Below, in pieces: positions 56,969-64,000 of a stretch of DNA of 64,000 nucleotides. A model generated the notes under the pieces. That model ran no database searches, had not been told where the DNA came from, and saw nothing but the letters and a program-made list of their open reading frames with translations. Source of the stretch: Rhodospirillales bacterium (GTDB lineage: Bacteria; Pseudomonadota; Alphaproteobacteria; Rhodospirillales; Rhodospirillaceae); the NCBI GenBank assembly GCA_028281845.1, contig JANQJD010000014.1, forward strand, positions 124,001 through 188,000, in the 5' to 3' direction. Position numbers and translations under genes: made by a program. The stretch's first letter is position 1. Each line of letters opens with the position of its first letter.

Positions 56969-59680
56969 CTATTTCTGACTTTCATCCCTTACACCAAGGG
57001 CTGCTTGAGCAGCAGCGAGCCGAGCAATGGGTACGCGGAATGGCGAACAGGACACATAATCCAAACCAGCCTTCTGAAAGAACATTATAGAATCCGGATC
57101 GCCTCCATGCTCACCGCAAATACCAAGCTTAAGGTCAGCACGTGTCTGACGGCCACGTTCAGAAGCGATTCTGAGCAACTCCCCCACACCATCTGTATCT
57201 AGGGTAGCAAACGGGTCCTTCTCGTAAATATTTTTAGTCCTATAAATCTCCAAAAATGGGGCTGAATCATCTCGTGACATACCAAGGGTAGTCTGTGTGA
57301 GATCATTTGTACCGAAGCTGAAGAACTCTGCACCGTTTGCAATTTCATCAGCACGCAGGGCTGCCCTAGGCAGTTCTATCATAGTGCCAACTTGATATTG
57401 CAGGGTTGTGCCGGCCGCCGTGCAGACCGCATCTGCTGTTTTGACAATAATGTCTTTTGTCAGTTCTAATTCTTTGCGTGTCCCAACAAGTGGGATCATA
57501 ATTTCTGGAATCACCGGCTGGCCGCCTTTCTCTGTAACTGTGATAGCCCCCTCAAAAATAGCCCGGGCCTGTATCTCATATATTTCAGGATATGTAATAC
57601 CCAAGCGACAACCACGATGTCCCAACATCGGGTTGGATTCACGTAAATGAGCATTACGTTCCCTCACTATAGAAGGCTCAAGGCCAGCCGCTTTGGCGAC
57701 TTCTACAATTTCCGCATCAGTATGTGGCAGGAATTCATGGAGTGGTGGATCCAACAAGCGAATTGTCACCGGCAGGCCTTGCATAATTGTGAATAAGTCA
57801 ATAAAATCCTTCCGCTGGAAAGGTAAAAGCTTCAAAAGAGCGGCGCGTCTTCCATCTTCATCTTTCGCTAGAATCATCTCGCGCACTGCAATGATTCTGC
57901 CTGGTTCAAAAAACATATGTTCTGTCCGGCATAGCCCAATACCTTCAGCACCGAACTTACGGGCTGTTGCAGCATCTGCTGGCGTTTCTGCATTGGCACG
58001 TACTTTCATCGTCCGGAGAGAATCAGCCCACTCCATCAGCGTACCAAAATCACCCGTCATCTTAGGTTGGATCATTGACACAGCCCCAAGAATCACCTCT
58101 CCCGTTGAACCGTCGATAGTAACGATATCGCCTTCCTTGACCATAAGATTCTTCTTTGTAAGAAAGATGTGAGCTTTATAATTGACAGCAATCTCACCAG
58201 CACCCGCTACACATGGCGTTCCCATACCGCGAGCAACAACAGCGGCATGGCTTGTCATGCCACCCCTAGTAGTAAGAATACCTTCAGAGACATGCATGCC
58301 ACTAATATCCTCTGGACTTGTCTCCACACGCACGAGAATGACCTTTTTACCAGCTTTGACCCATGATTCAGCATCTTCAGCACTAAATACAACCTGTCCA
58401 GAAGCTGCTCCTGGAGAAGCGGGTAACCCATGAGCAATAACACTTTTCTGAGCCTGAGGATCAATAGTCGGATGCAAAAGTTGATCAAGAGTCATTGGAT
58501 CAACACGCTGGACCGCTTCTTCTCTCGTGATCAGTCCTTCCTTGGCCATATCAACGGCAATTTTCAAGGCTGCTCTTGCCGTGCGCTTGCCAACACGAGT
58601 TTGTAACATCCACAACCGACCCTGCTGTATTGTAAATTCCATATCTTGCAAATCGCGGTAATGGCCTTCTAACTTACTGCGGATATCGTACAATTTCCCA
58701 TAGAGCTCCGGCATCATCTCTTCCATTGAAAGAAGAGAAGAATTCTGCTTATTACGACCAGAAATAGTAATTTGTTGTGGCGTACGAATACCCGCTACGA
58801 CATCCTCACCCTGAGCATTGGCTAAGTATTCACCATAAAAAGTATTTTCTCCTGTTGCGGGATCACGGCTGAAGCAGACACCTGTGGCACTCTCTTGCCC
58901 CATGTTACCAAATACCATGCACTGCACATTGACAGCTGTTCCCCAACTTTCTGGAATTTCATTCAACCGGCGATATGTTATTGCCCTCTGATTCATCCAG
59001 CTACCGAACACTGCACTAATTGCACCCCAAAGTTGCTTTGTCACTTCCTGCGGAAAAGGAACCCCAAGCTCCTCTTGCACTCTTTTTTTATACAGTTCGA
59101 CAATGAGCTGCCAATCATTAGCGACAAGATCTGTATCAAGCTTATAACCTTTTTCATCCTTCAAATGTTGAAGAATTAATTCAAAATTGTGCTGACTAAT
59201 ATTCAGAACAACATTAGAGTACATTTGAATAAAACGCCGATAACTATCCCAGGCAAACCGCTCATCATTAGAGCGCCTGACAAGCCCATGAATCGTTGTA
59301 TCATTGAGTCCCAAGTTCAGGATAGTATCCATCATTCCTGGCATAGATGCTCGTGCGCCAGAGCGAACGGAGACAAGCAGCGGATTGTCCGCATCGCCAA
59401 ATTGCATGTCCATGATTTTTTCAAGACCAGATAAAGCAGCTTTCAACTGTCTCTCAAGATCTTCAGGGTACGTTCTCCCATGCGCATAGTAATACGTACA
59501 GACACCTGTAGTGATAGTAAACCCTGGTGGCACAGGTAACCCCAAACCAGCCATCTCTGCTAAGTTAGCGCCCTTACCACCCAGCAGATTCTTCATTTTT
59601 GCCGTTCCTTCGGCGCTGCCGCCACCAAAGGTATATACCCACTTCGTTATGGCCCCGTCGTCCTTCATAGCCACTGTCAC
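56969..59680 (-). CDS. ppdK: Pyruvate, phosphate dikinase
   Basis: Interconverts pyruvate and phosphoenolpyruvate using ATP and phosphate. The ATP-grasp domain comes first (VYTFGGGSAEGTAKMKNLLGGKGANLAEM), the phosphohistidine domain has TTRGGMTSHAAVVARGMGTPCV with the catalytic His, and the PEP-binding TIM barrel has GIGLCRTEHMFF and FFSFGTNDLTQTTLGMSRDD. The length of 903 residues is standard. It begins with GTG overlapping the glyS stop (GTGA). The glyQ-glyS-ppdK order is common in Rhodospirillales. It would let the cell make PEP from pyruvate. Confidence 0.97.
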   Translation of the reverse strand: MTVAMKDDGAITKWVYTFGGGSAEGTAKMKNLLGGKGANLAEMAGLGLPVPPGFTITTGVCTYYYAHGRTYPEDLERQLKAALSGLEKIMDMQFGDADNPLLVSVRSGARASMPGMMDTILNLGLNDTTIHGLVRRSNDERFAWDSYRRFIQMYSNVVLNISQHNFELILQHLKDEKGYKLDTDLVANDWQLIVELYKKRVQEELGVPFPQEVTKQLWGAISAVFGSWMNQRAITYRRLNEIPESWGTAVNVQCMVFGNMGQESATGVCFSRDPATGENTFYGEYLANAQGEDVVAGIRTPQQITISGRNKQNSSLLSMEEMMPELYGKLYDIRSKLEGHYRDLQDMEFTIQQGRLWMLQTRVGKRTARAALKIAVDMAKEGLITREEAVQRVDPMTLDQLLHPTIDPQAQKSVIAHGLPASPGAASGQVVFSAEDAESWVKAGKKVILVRVETSPEDISGMHVSEGILTTRGGMTSHAAVVARGMGTPCVAGAGEIAVNYKAHIFLTKKNLMVKEGDIVTIDGSTGEVILGAVSMIQPKMTGDFGTLMEWADSLRTMKVRANAETPADAATARKFGAEGIGLCRTEHMFFEPGRIIAVREMILAKDEDGRRAALLKLLPFQRKDFIDLFTIMQGLPVTIRLLDPPLHEFLPHTDAEIVEVAKAAGLEPSIVRERNAHLRESNPMLGHRGCRLGITYPEIYEIQARAIFEGAITVTEKGGQPVIPEIMIPLVGTRKELELTKDIIVKTADAVCTAAGTTLQYQVGTMIELPRAALRADEIANGAEFFSFGTNDLTQTTLGMSRDDSAPFLEIYRTKNIYEKDPFATLDTDGVGELLRIASERGRQTRADLKLGICGEHGGDPDSIMFFQKAGLDYVSCSPFRVPIARLAAAQAALGVRDESQK

Positions 59681-61740
59681 CCCTTGATTTTTGCAAAATC
59701 TGCTACTGTTCCCATCACAGTCCCAACACGAGATAACAACTTGAGGCGGTTTTCTTTCAGTCTTTTATTGTCACAGTTAATCTTTACACACTCAAAAAAG
59801 TTATCTATTGGCACACGTAGTTGTGACAAAATGCGCAACGCGTCACAAAACCGTTCTTTCTTTATTGCATCGTTACAGTTTTTTCTAACAATCACTAACT
59901 GTGACTCTAGCGCACACTCCACGCTCTCACCCAGAAGATTCACATCCACAGGTTCTCTGTTATAGGCAACCCGGTTTTTCTGTTGTTCTCTACGAACAAT
60001 ACTCATTGCTCTACGATGAGCTCTCAGAAGATTTATGCCATCTTGAGTATCTATAAAATGTGCCAATGCATCCACTCTGGATGACAAACGCACCAGATCA
60101 TCATCCTGTCCAGATTCCAACACTGCCGCAATAATGTCATGTCGCACACCCTTCTCCTGTAAGTGTGCCTTTAAACGGGCAGTAAAAAAAACAAACAAAG
60201 AGTGAACATTTAAAGACTCAGTGCTATGATACAGCGCAGCCGCTTTTTTAAAAACTATTATAAGTGGTATACGCAATTTATTTTCTATAATTATTCGTAT
60301 TCCAGTTAGCACTGCCCGTCTTAGGGCTAATGGATCCTTAGAGCCTGTCGGTTTCTCACTGAGAGTCCAGAAGCCGATAAGAGTGTCAATCCTATCAACT
60401 AAAGCCACGCAGACACTTACAGGTGCTGATGGACAAAAATCACTCTGTCCAAGAGGACGATAATGCTCGGCAATGGCATTGTACACCTCTGATCTTTCCC
60501 CATCCCTCAAAGCGTAGCAACGCCCCATAACACCTTGCAATTCGGGAAACTCGCCTACCATGCCAGTAGCCAGATCCGCTTTGGCCAACAACACAGCCCT
60601 GTCCACAAGAGCAAGATTCGCTGTGGGCATATACTCCGCTACAACAGCTGCCAGCTTGCGCATTCGTTCTACCTTGTCAGCTACAGTACCAAGCCTAGCA
60701 TGGAAAACGCGTTCTGTCAGCTTGCTACCCCAATGTTGAAGAGGCTGACAACGGTCCTGCTCCCAGAAAAACTGAGCATCTGCTAATCGCGCCTGCAGCA
60801 CCCTTTCGTTGCCAGAAATGATAGATCTACCGTTATCAGCAGTTTCCGTATTGGAAACAACTAAAAAATTTGGTGCAAGGGTATCATCGGCTTCTAGCAA
60901 AGCTAAAGTTTTCTGATAAACACGCATAACAGTGATAATTACTTCTTTTGGTAAAGACATAAACTTTTTTTCTATTTTTCCGATCAATATCATTGGCCAT
61001 TCAACTAAACCAGATATCTCCGCAAAGAGAGATTCATCTTTTCTGACTGTCAGTCCTTCAGCAGCGGCTATCCACTCGGCTTGCTGGCGAATACGGTGAA
61101 CTCTTTCAGCCGGGTCCAGAATGACATAGGCGTTGCGGAGATTCTGTTGATAGCAACGAAAATCGCGTACTGAAAATACCGCGGGTGCCAGAAAACGATG
61201 TCCCTCACTCACATTGCTGGCTTCCACTCCAGCGAATCGTACTGGCACGATCCTTTCCTCAAAGAGGCAGAGAATACGCCGTATTGGGCGAATCCAACGC
61301 TCGTGTGTTGGGCCCCAACGCATTGATCTAGACCAAGGAAAGTCCGCGAGTGTTGACTCGACCACCTGCTTGAGGAGCGTGGCCATCATAGTCCCCTTCT
61401 GCTCCATGAGCGCGAAGTAGAATGCGCCTTTCGGCGTTTGACGAATCTCAGCCTGTGCACGTGTAATCCCGTTGGCCTTTAAAAATCCCTCAAGAGACTC
61501 TCCAGAAGAGTTAACATGCGGCCCACGCCGTTCTTTGCATATGAAAGGAGAAAAAATAGGTAAATCGGTAATCATTAGAACAAGTCGACGCGGAGTCACG
61601 AAAGCGCAGGCACGATCAGCAACAATCAGTCCACTGAGGGCAAGACCTGAGCAAATGAGACGTTTGAGAGCATCAGCCGCACGTTTCTGAGAGCAAGAAG
61701 GGATTTCTTCTGAAAGGATCTCCAACATAAATTCTGGCAT
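59677..61740 (-). CDS. glyS: Glycyl-tRNA synthetase beta subunit
   Basis: The tRNA-binding subunit of the bacterial alpha2beta2 glycyl-tRNA synthetase. The N-terminal MPEFMLEILSEEIPS signature supports ATG at 61740 (687 residues); the longer upstream frame overlaps glyQ and is not family-like. Conserved segments include TPRRLVLMITDLP, VVESTLADFPWSRSMRWG, VEWPMILIGKIEKKF and DKVERMRKLA, with a DALR-like anticodon-binding domain at the end. It starts 7 bases from the glyQ stop. The C-terminal lysine-rich part is slightly divergent but complete. Confidence 0.96.
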   Translation of the reverse strand: MPEFMLEILSEEIPSCSQKRAADALKRLICSGLALSGLIVADRACAFVTPRRLVLMITDLPIFSPFICKERRGPHVNSSGESLEGFLKANGITRAQAEIRQTPKGAFYFALMEQKGTMMATLLKQVVESTLADFPWSRSMRWGPTHERWIRPIRRILCLFEERIVPVRFAGVEASNVSEGHRFLAPAVFSVRDFRCYQQNLRNAYVILDPAERVHRIRQQAEWIAAAEGLTVRKDESLFAEISGLVEWPMILIGKIEKKFMSLPKEVIITVMRVYQKTLALLEADDTLAPNFLVVSNTETADNGRSIISGNERVLQARLADAQFFWEQDRCQPLQHWGSKLTERVFHARLGTVADKVERMRKLAAVVAEYMPTANLALVDRAVLLAKADLATGMVGEFPELQGVMGRCYALRDGERSEVYNAIAEHYRPLGQSDFCPSAPVSVCVALVDRIDTLIGFWTLSEKPTGSKDPLALRRAVLTGIRIIIENKLRIPLIIVFKKAAALYHSTESLNVHSLFVFFTARLKAHLQEKGVRHDIIAAVLESGQDDDLVRLSSRVDALAHFIDTQDGINLLRAHRRAMSIVRREQQKNRVAYNREPVDVNLLGESVECALESQLVIVRKNCNDAIKKERFCDALRILSQLRVPIDNFFECVKINCDNKRLKENRLKLLSRVGTVMGTVADFAKIKG

Positions 61741-61747
61741 AATCCTA

Positions 61748-62632
61748 CTACGCTCTCTGACTTGGTGTCGGACAGGTAAGCCAAGCCTCACAGCAGGCCC
61801 GGACCATGCCACGCACACGGCTGATATAGGCAGCACGTTCAGGAACAGAAAGAATTCCGCGTGCATCAAGTAAGTTAAAGCAGTGCGAAGCCTTCATGCA
61901 CTGATCGTAGGCGGGAAAGAGCAAACTCCCTCTCAAGAGGGCTCTGCACTCCTGCTCAGCATCCTCAAAATGTCGAGAGAGAGTCTTGACATTACTGTAC
62001 TCAAAATTAAAAATTGAAAATTCAACTTCTGAACGATGGAAAATATCCCCATACAAAAGACCAGACCCGTTAAAGTCAATTTTAAAAATATCATTTACAC
62101 CTTGAATATACATCGCAAGACGTTCTAAACCATAAGTTAATTCAAGAGAAACTGGAGCACAGTCTATGCCACCAATCTGTTGAAAATAGGTGAACTGTGT
62201 GATTTCCATACCATCGCACCATACCTCCCACCCCAGGCCCCATGCTCCAAGAGTAGGACTTTCCCAGTCATCCTCGACAAAGCGGAGATCATGAAAATTC
62301 GGATGAATTCCGATATCAGCAAGGCTTTCTATGTACAAATTCTGAGCTTCTTTTGGAGATGGCTTGAGTAGCACTTGAAACTGGTAGTAATGCTGAAGGC
62401 GATTGGGATTATCACCGTAGCGCCCATCCGCGGGCCGACGCGACGGTTGCACATAGGCACAGGCCCAAGGCTCTGGCCCTAAAGCACGTAAAAGAGTTGC
62501 AGGGTGAAAGGTACCAGCCCCAACCTCCATGTCATAGGGCTGCAGAATCGTACAACCCCGCTTCGCCCAAAACACCTGAAGAGCGAGAATGATAGACTGA
62601 AAACTGGGCCTAGGATGGACAACGTCAGCCAT
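61748..62632 (-). CDS. glyQ: Glycyl-tRNA synthetase alpha subunit
   Basis: The catalytic class II subunit. [36 protein letters not shown]-like blocks at the N-terminus, [27 protein letters not shown] (motif 2 region) and [17 protein letters not shown] (motif 3) are all present. The length of 294 residues is normal. It heads the glyQ-glyS-ppdK unit. The 208-base region upstream contains no recognisable gene and should hold the promoter. Confidence 0.97.
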   Translation of the reverse strand: MADVVHPRPSFQSIILALQVFWAKRGCTILQPYDMEVGAGTFHPATLLRALGPEPWACAYVQPSRRPADGRYGDNPNRLQHYYQFQVLLKPSPKEAQNLYIESLADIGIHPNFHDLRFVEDDWESPTLGAWGLGWEVWCDGMEITQFTYFQQIGGIDCAPVSLELTYGLERLAMYIQGVNDIFKIDFNGSGLLYGDIFHRSEVEFSIFNFEYSNVKTLSRHFEDAEQECRALLRGSLLFPAYDQCMKASHCFNLLDARGILSVPERAAYISRVRGMVRACCEAWLTCPTPSQRA

Positions 62633-62840
62633 TTTTACCTTTCTTCACTCAACCCGCCAGCCTAGCGTAGCAACGGACAGACGGTCAAGGAAAGAACTCA
62701 TCATAATGAGAGAAGTTTAGAATCTATATTAAAATCTCGAGGCGTAACGCGGGCTAGCTCATCGGCCATTTAGGCTTTTATAGACGTCTCTCCTCTCTCT
62801 TATGCCCAAGAGAAAATTTTCTGAGTTTACTATATGTTTT

Positions 62841-64000
62841 CTAGTGCAATGGCAAAGATAATAAACCGTCAACTAGCTTAGGTTCAAACCATGTAGATTT
62901 AGGTGGCATGATTCGACCTGCGTCGGTGATGGCAATGAGCTCCTCAATGCTGGGCGGGTATGTTACGAAGGCCACAGCCATTTCACCACTGTTCACTCGT
63001 TGCTCCAGTACCCTGAGTCCATGAATGCCCCCCACAAAATCAATTCGCTGATCCTGACGCAGATCATGAAGGCCTAAAATTGGGGAGAGAATACGGTTTG
63101 CCAATTGTGTCACGGCTAACTGAGCTACTGGATCTCCCGTTGCTAAGATAGGGTTCAAGACGAGACAATACCACTGTCCTGGTAAATATAATCCCACCTC
63201 TCTCCACGTAGACGGATGTACTTCTTGAGAACAAGGGACAACAGTGCAGGACTCCGCTACACGAGCAAGGAAGGCATTCCGATCAAGCCCATTCAGATCA
63301 CAGACAACTCGATTATAGCTTAAGATTTTCATCTCATTGGTAGGAAATGACACAATAAGAAACGAACTATACATCTCATCCCCACGATGGTATAGGTTGC
63401 GTGCTCGACGAGCGGCAGCAACTTGTGCCGCTGCGGCTGAGCGGTGGTGACCGTCAGCAATATAAAGCGCTGGCATCACAGTAAATGCGGCCTTAAGCAC
63501 AGCAATATCAGACTCTTGAGCCACACGCCAGAGGATGTGGTCAACGCCACCATGGGAAGTTTCTAATAAAGGTGGTAATTTTGTAATTTTCTCTATTAAC
63601 TCCGTAATTATTGCTACCGGACGGTAGGTTGCTAGTACTGGACCTGTATGGGCATGAACTGCTTCTATCTGGTGGACCCTGTCCCTTTCTTTTTCTGGAC
63701 GAGTAAGTTCGTGACGGCGGATTCGACCTGTTTCATACGCTTCTATCGCTGCAGCACCAGAGATCCCCGTTTGGATGTGCTCACTAGTTCTCATACGGTA
63801 AATGTAAAAGCAAGGTTTATATTCTCGCACCAGTACACCACTTTTTAGGAAGTGCTTTAGATTCTCCGCGGCTTTGGCGTAAACGGCAGGTGCAGAGGGC
63901 TCTGTCCCATGAGGCAAGTCTATCTCAGCTTTTGAGACATGCAGAAAACTGTATGGTCTGCCAATTACTTGGTGCCGCGCTTCCTCAGAAGTCAGCACGT
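62841..64000 (-). CDS. DUF1015 family protein, N-terminus cut by window edge
   Basis: A protein of the DUF1015 family, possibly a kinase-related enzyme of unknown substrate. The visible part starts DVLTSEEARHQV-like at the window edge, then GRPYSFLHVSKAEIDLP, YIYRMRTSEHIQTGI, RRHELTRPEKERDRVHQI and ALYIADGHHRSAAAAQVAA, which are the family's conserved blocks. The GTG at 63998 is an internal Val codon, not a start; about 25 N-terminal residues lie outside. The gene is on its own in the minus direction, 208 bases from glyQ. Confidence 0.88.
   Translation of the reverse strand, partial: VLTSEEARHQVIGRPYSFLHVSKAEIDLPHGTEPSAPAVYAKAAENLKHFLKSGVLVREYKPCFYIYRMRTSEHIQTGISGAAAIEAYETGRIRRHELTRPEKERDRVHQIEAVHAHTGPVLATYRPVAIITELIEKITKLPPLLETSHGGVDHILWRVAQESDIAVLKAAFTVMPALYIADGHHRSAAAAQVAAARRARNLYHRGDEMYSSFLIVSFPTNEMKILSYNRVVCDLNGLDRNAFLARVAESCTVVPCSQEVHPSTWREVGLYLPGQWYCLVLNPILATGDPVAQLAVTQLANRILSPILGLHDLRQDQRIDFVGGIHGLRVLEQRVNSGEMAVAFVTYPPSIEELIAITDAGRIMPPKSTWFEPKLVDGLLSLPLH

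Overview
The window looks like chromosome of an alphaproteobacterium related to Rhodospirillales that is host-associated or otherwise undergoing genome reduction. Alphaproteobacterial markers include mdh-sucC-sucD-sucA-sucB, rpmH-rnpA-yidD-yidC-engB-argB, glyQ-glyS-ppdK, hemE-hemH-hemJ-rho beside aroE-coaE-dnaQ, yebC-ruvC next to tolB-pal, a DUF1150 protein, and the alphaproteobacterial type of HolC. Base composition is moderate (mid-40s percent GC by eye). Signs of reduction are long spacers where conserved neighbours are missing, one clear multi-lesion pseudogene, no mobile elements, no transcription factors, and almost only housekeeping genes. I could not assign a species from sequence alone.

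Layout. 1-4.9 kb: end of rnhA, a TrxR-like ferredoxin-NADP reductase, a polysaccharide deacetylase, an unrecognised ORF, cbiD and a small membrane-type hypothetical. 5-13.2 kb: mutS, ygfZ, and the translation cluster rpmI-rplT-pheS-pheT. 13.3-18.2 kb: a PhyH-type dioxygenase, a CDP-alcohol phosphotransferase, a Smr protein, aroC, fabI and a DUF1150 gene. 18.2-20.2 kb: a 2 kb stretch with no recognisable gene, holding a perfect DnaA-box sequence and an AT-rich block. 20.2-23.7 kb: a decayed RlmI-like methyltransferase, a SpoU-type rRNA methyltransferase, gmhB and rlmN. 23.7-31.2 kb: lower TCA cycle genes (odhB, odhA, sucD, sucC, mdh). 31.4-36.3 kb: argB, engB, yidC, yidD, rnpA, rpmH and a pgsA-type gene. 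37.1-42.3 kb: purM-purN, gpsA, dnaQ, coaE, aroE. 42.3-43.3 kb: an intergenic region matching the conserved alphaproteobacterial origin position. 43.3-47.5 kb: hemE, hemH, hemJ, rho. 48.4-54.3 kb: pal, tolB, ruvC, yebC, ymdB, 5-FTHF cyclo-ligase. 54.4-64 kb: dapD-dapE, holC, ppdK, glyS, glyQ, and a DUF1015 gene cut by the window end.

How the genes work together. The window covers succinyl-CoA formation through malate oxidation, the last steps of haem synthesis, and parts of arginine, aromatic, lysine/peptidoglycan and purine synthesis. It also holds membrane protein insertion, tRNA processing and charging (Phe, Gly), ribosomal proteins, mismatch repair, and proofreading and chi subunits of the replicase. 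This is a biosynthetically capable cell, not a minimal parasite.

The most notable signals are: (i) the candidate oriC between aroE and hemE, with its usual neighbours maf and the PEP-synthase regulator missing; (ii) loss of the whole ruvA-ruvB-ybgC-tolQ-tolR-tolA block between ruvC and tolB; (iii) the methyltransferase pseudogene with a ten-G frameshift run; (iv) many short tandem duplications, always multiples of 3 bp inside genes and often spanning stop codons at gene ends; and (v) a striking CTAG-dense hairpin between sucD and sucA.
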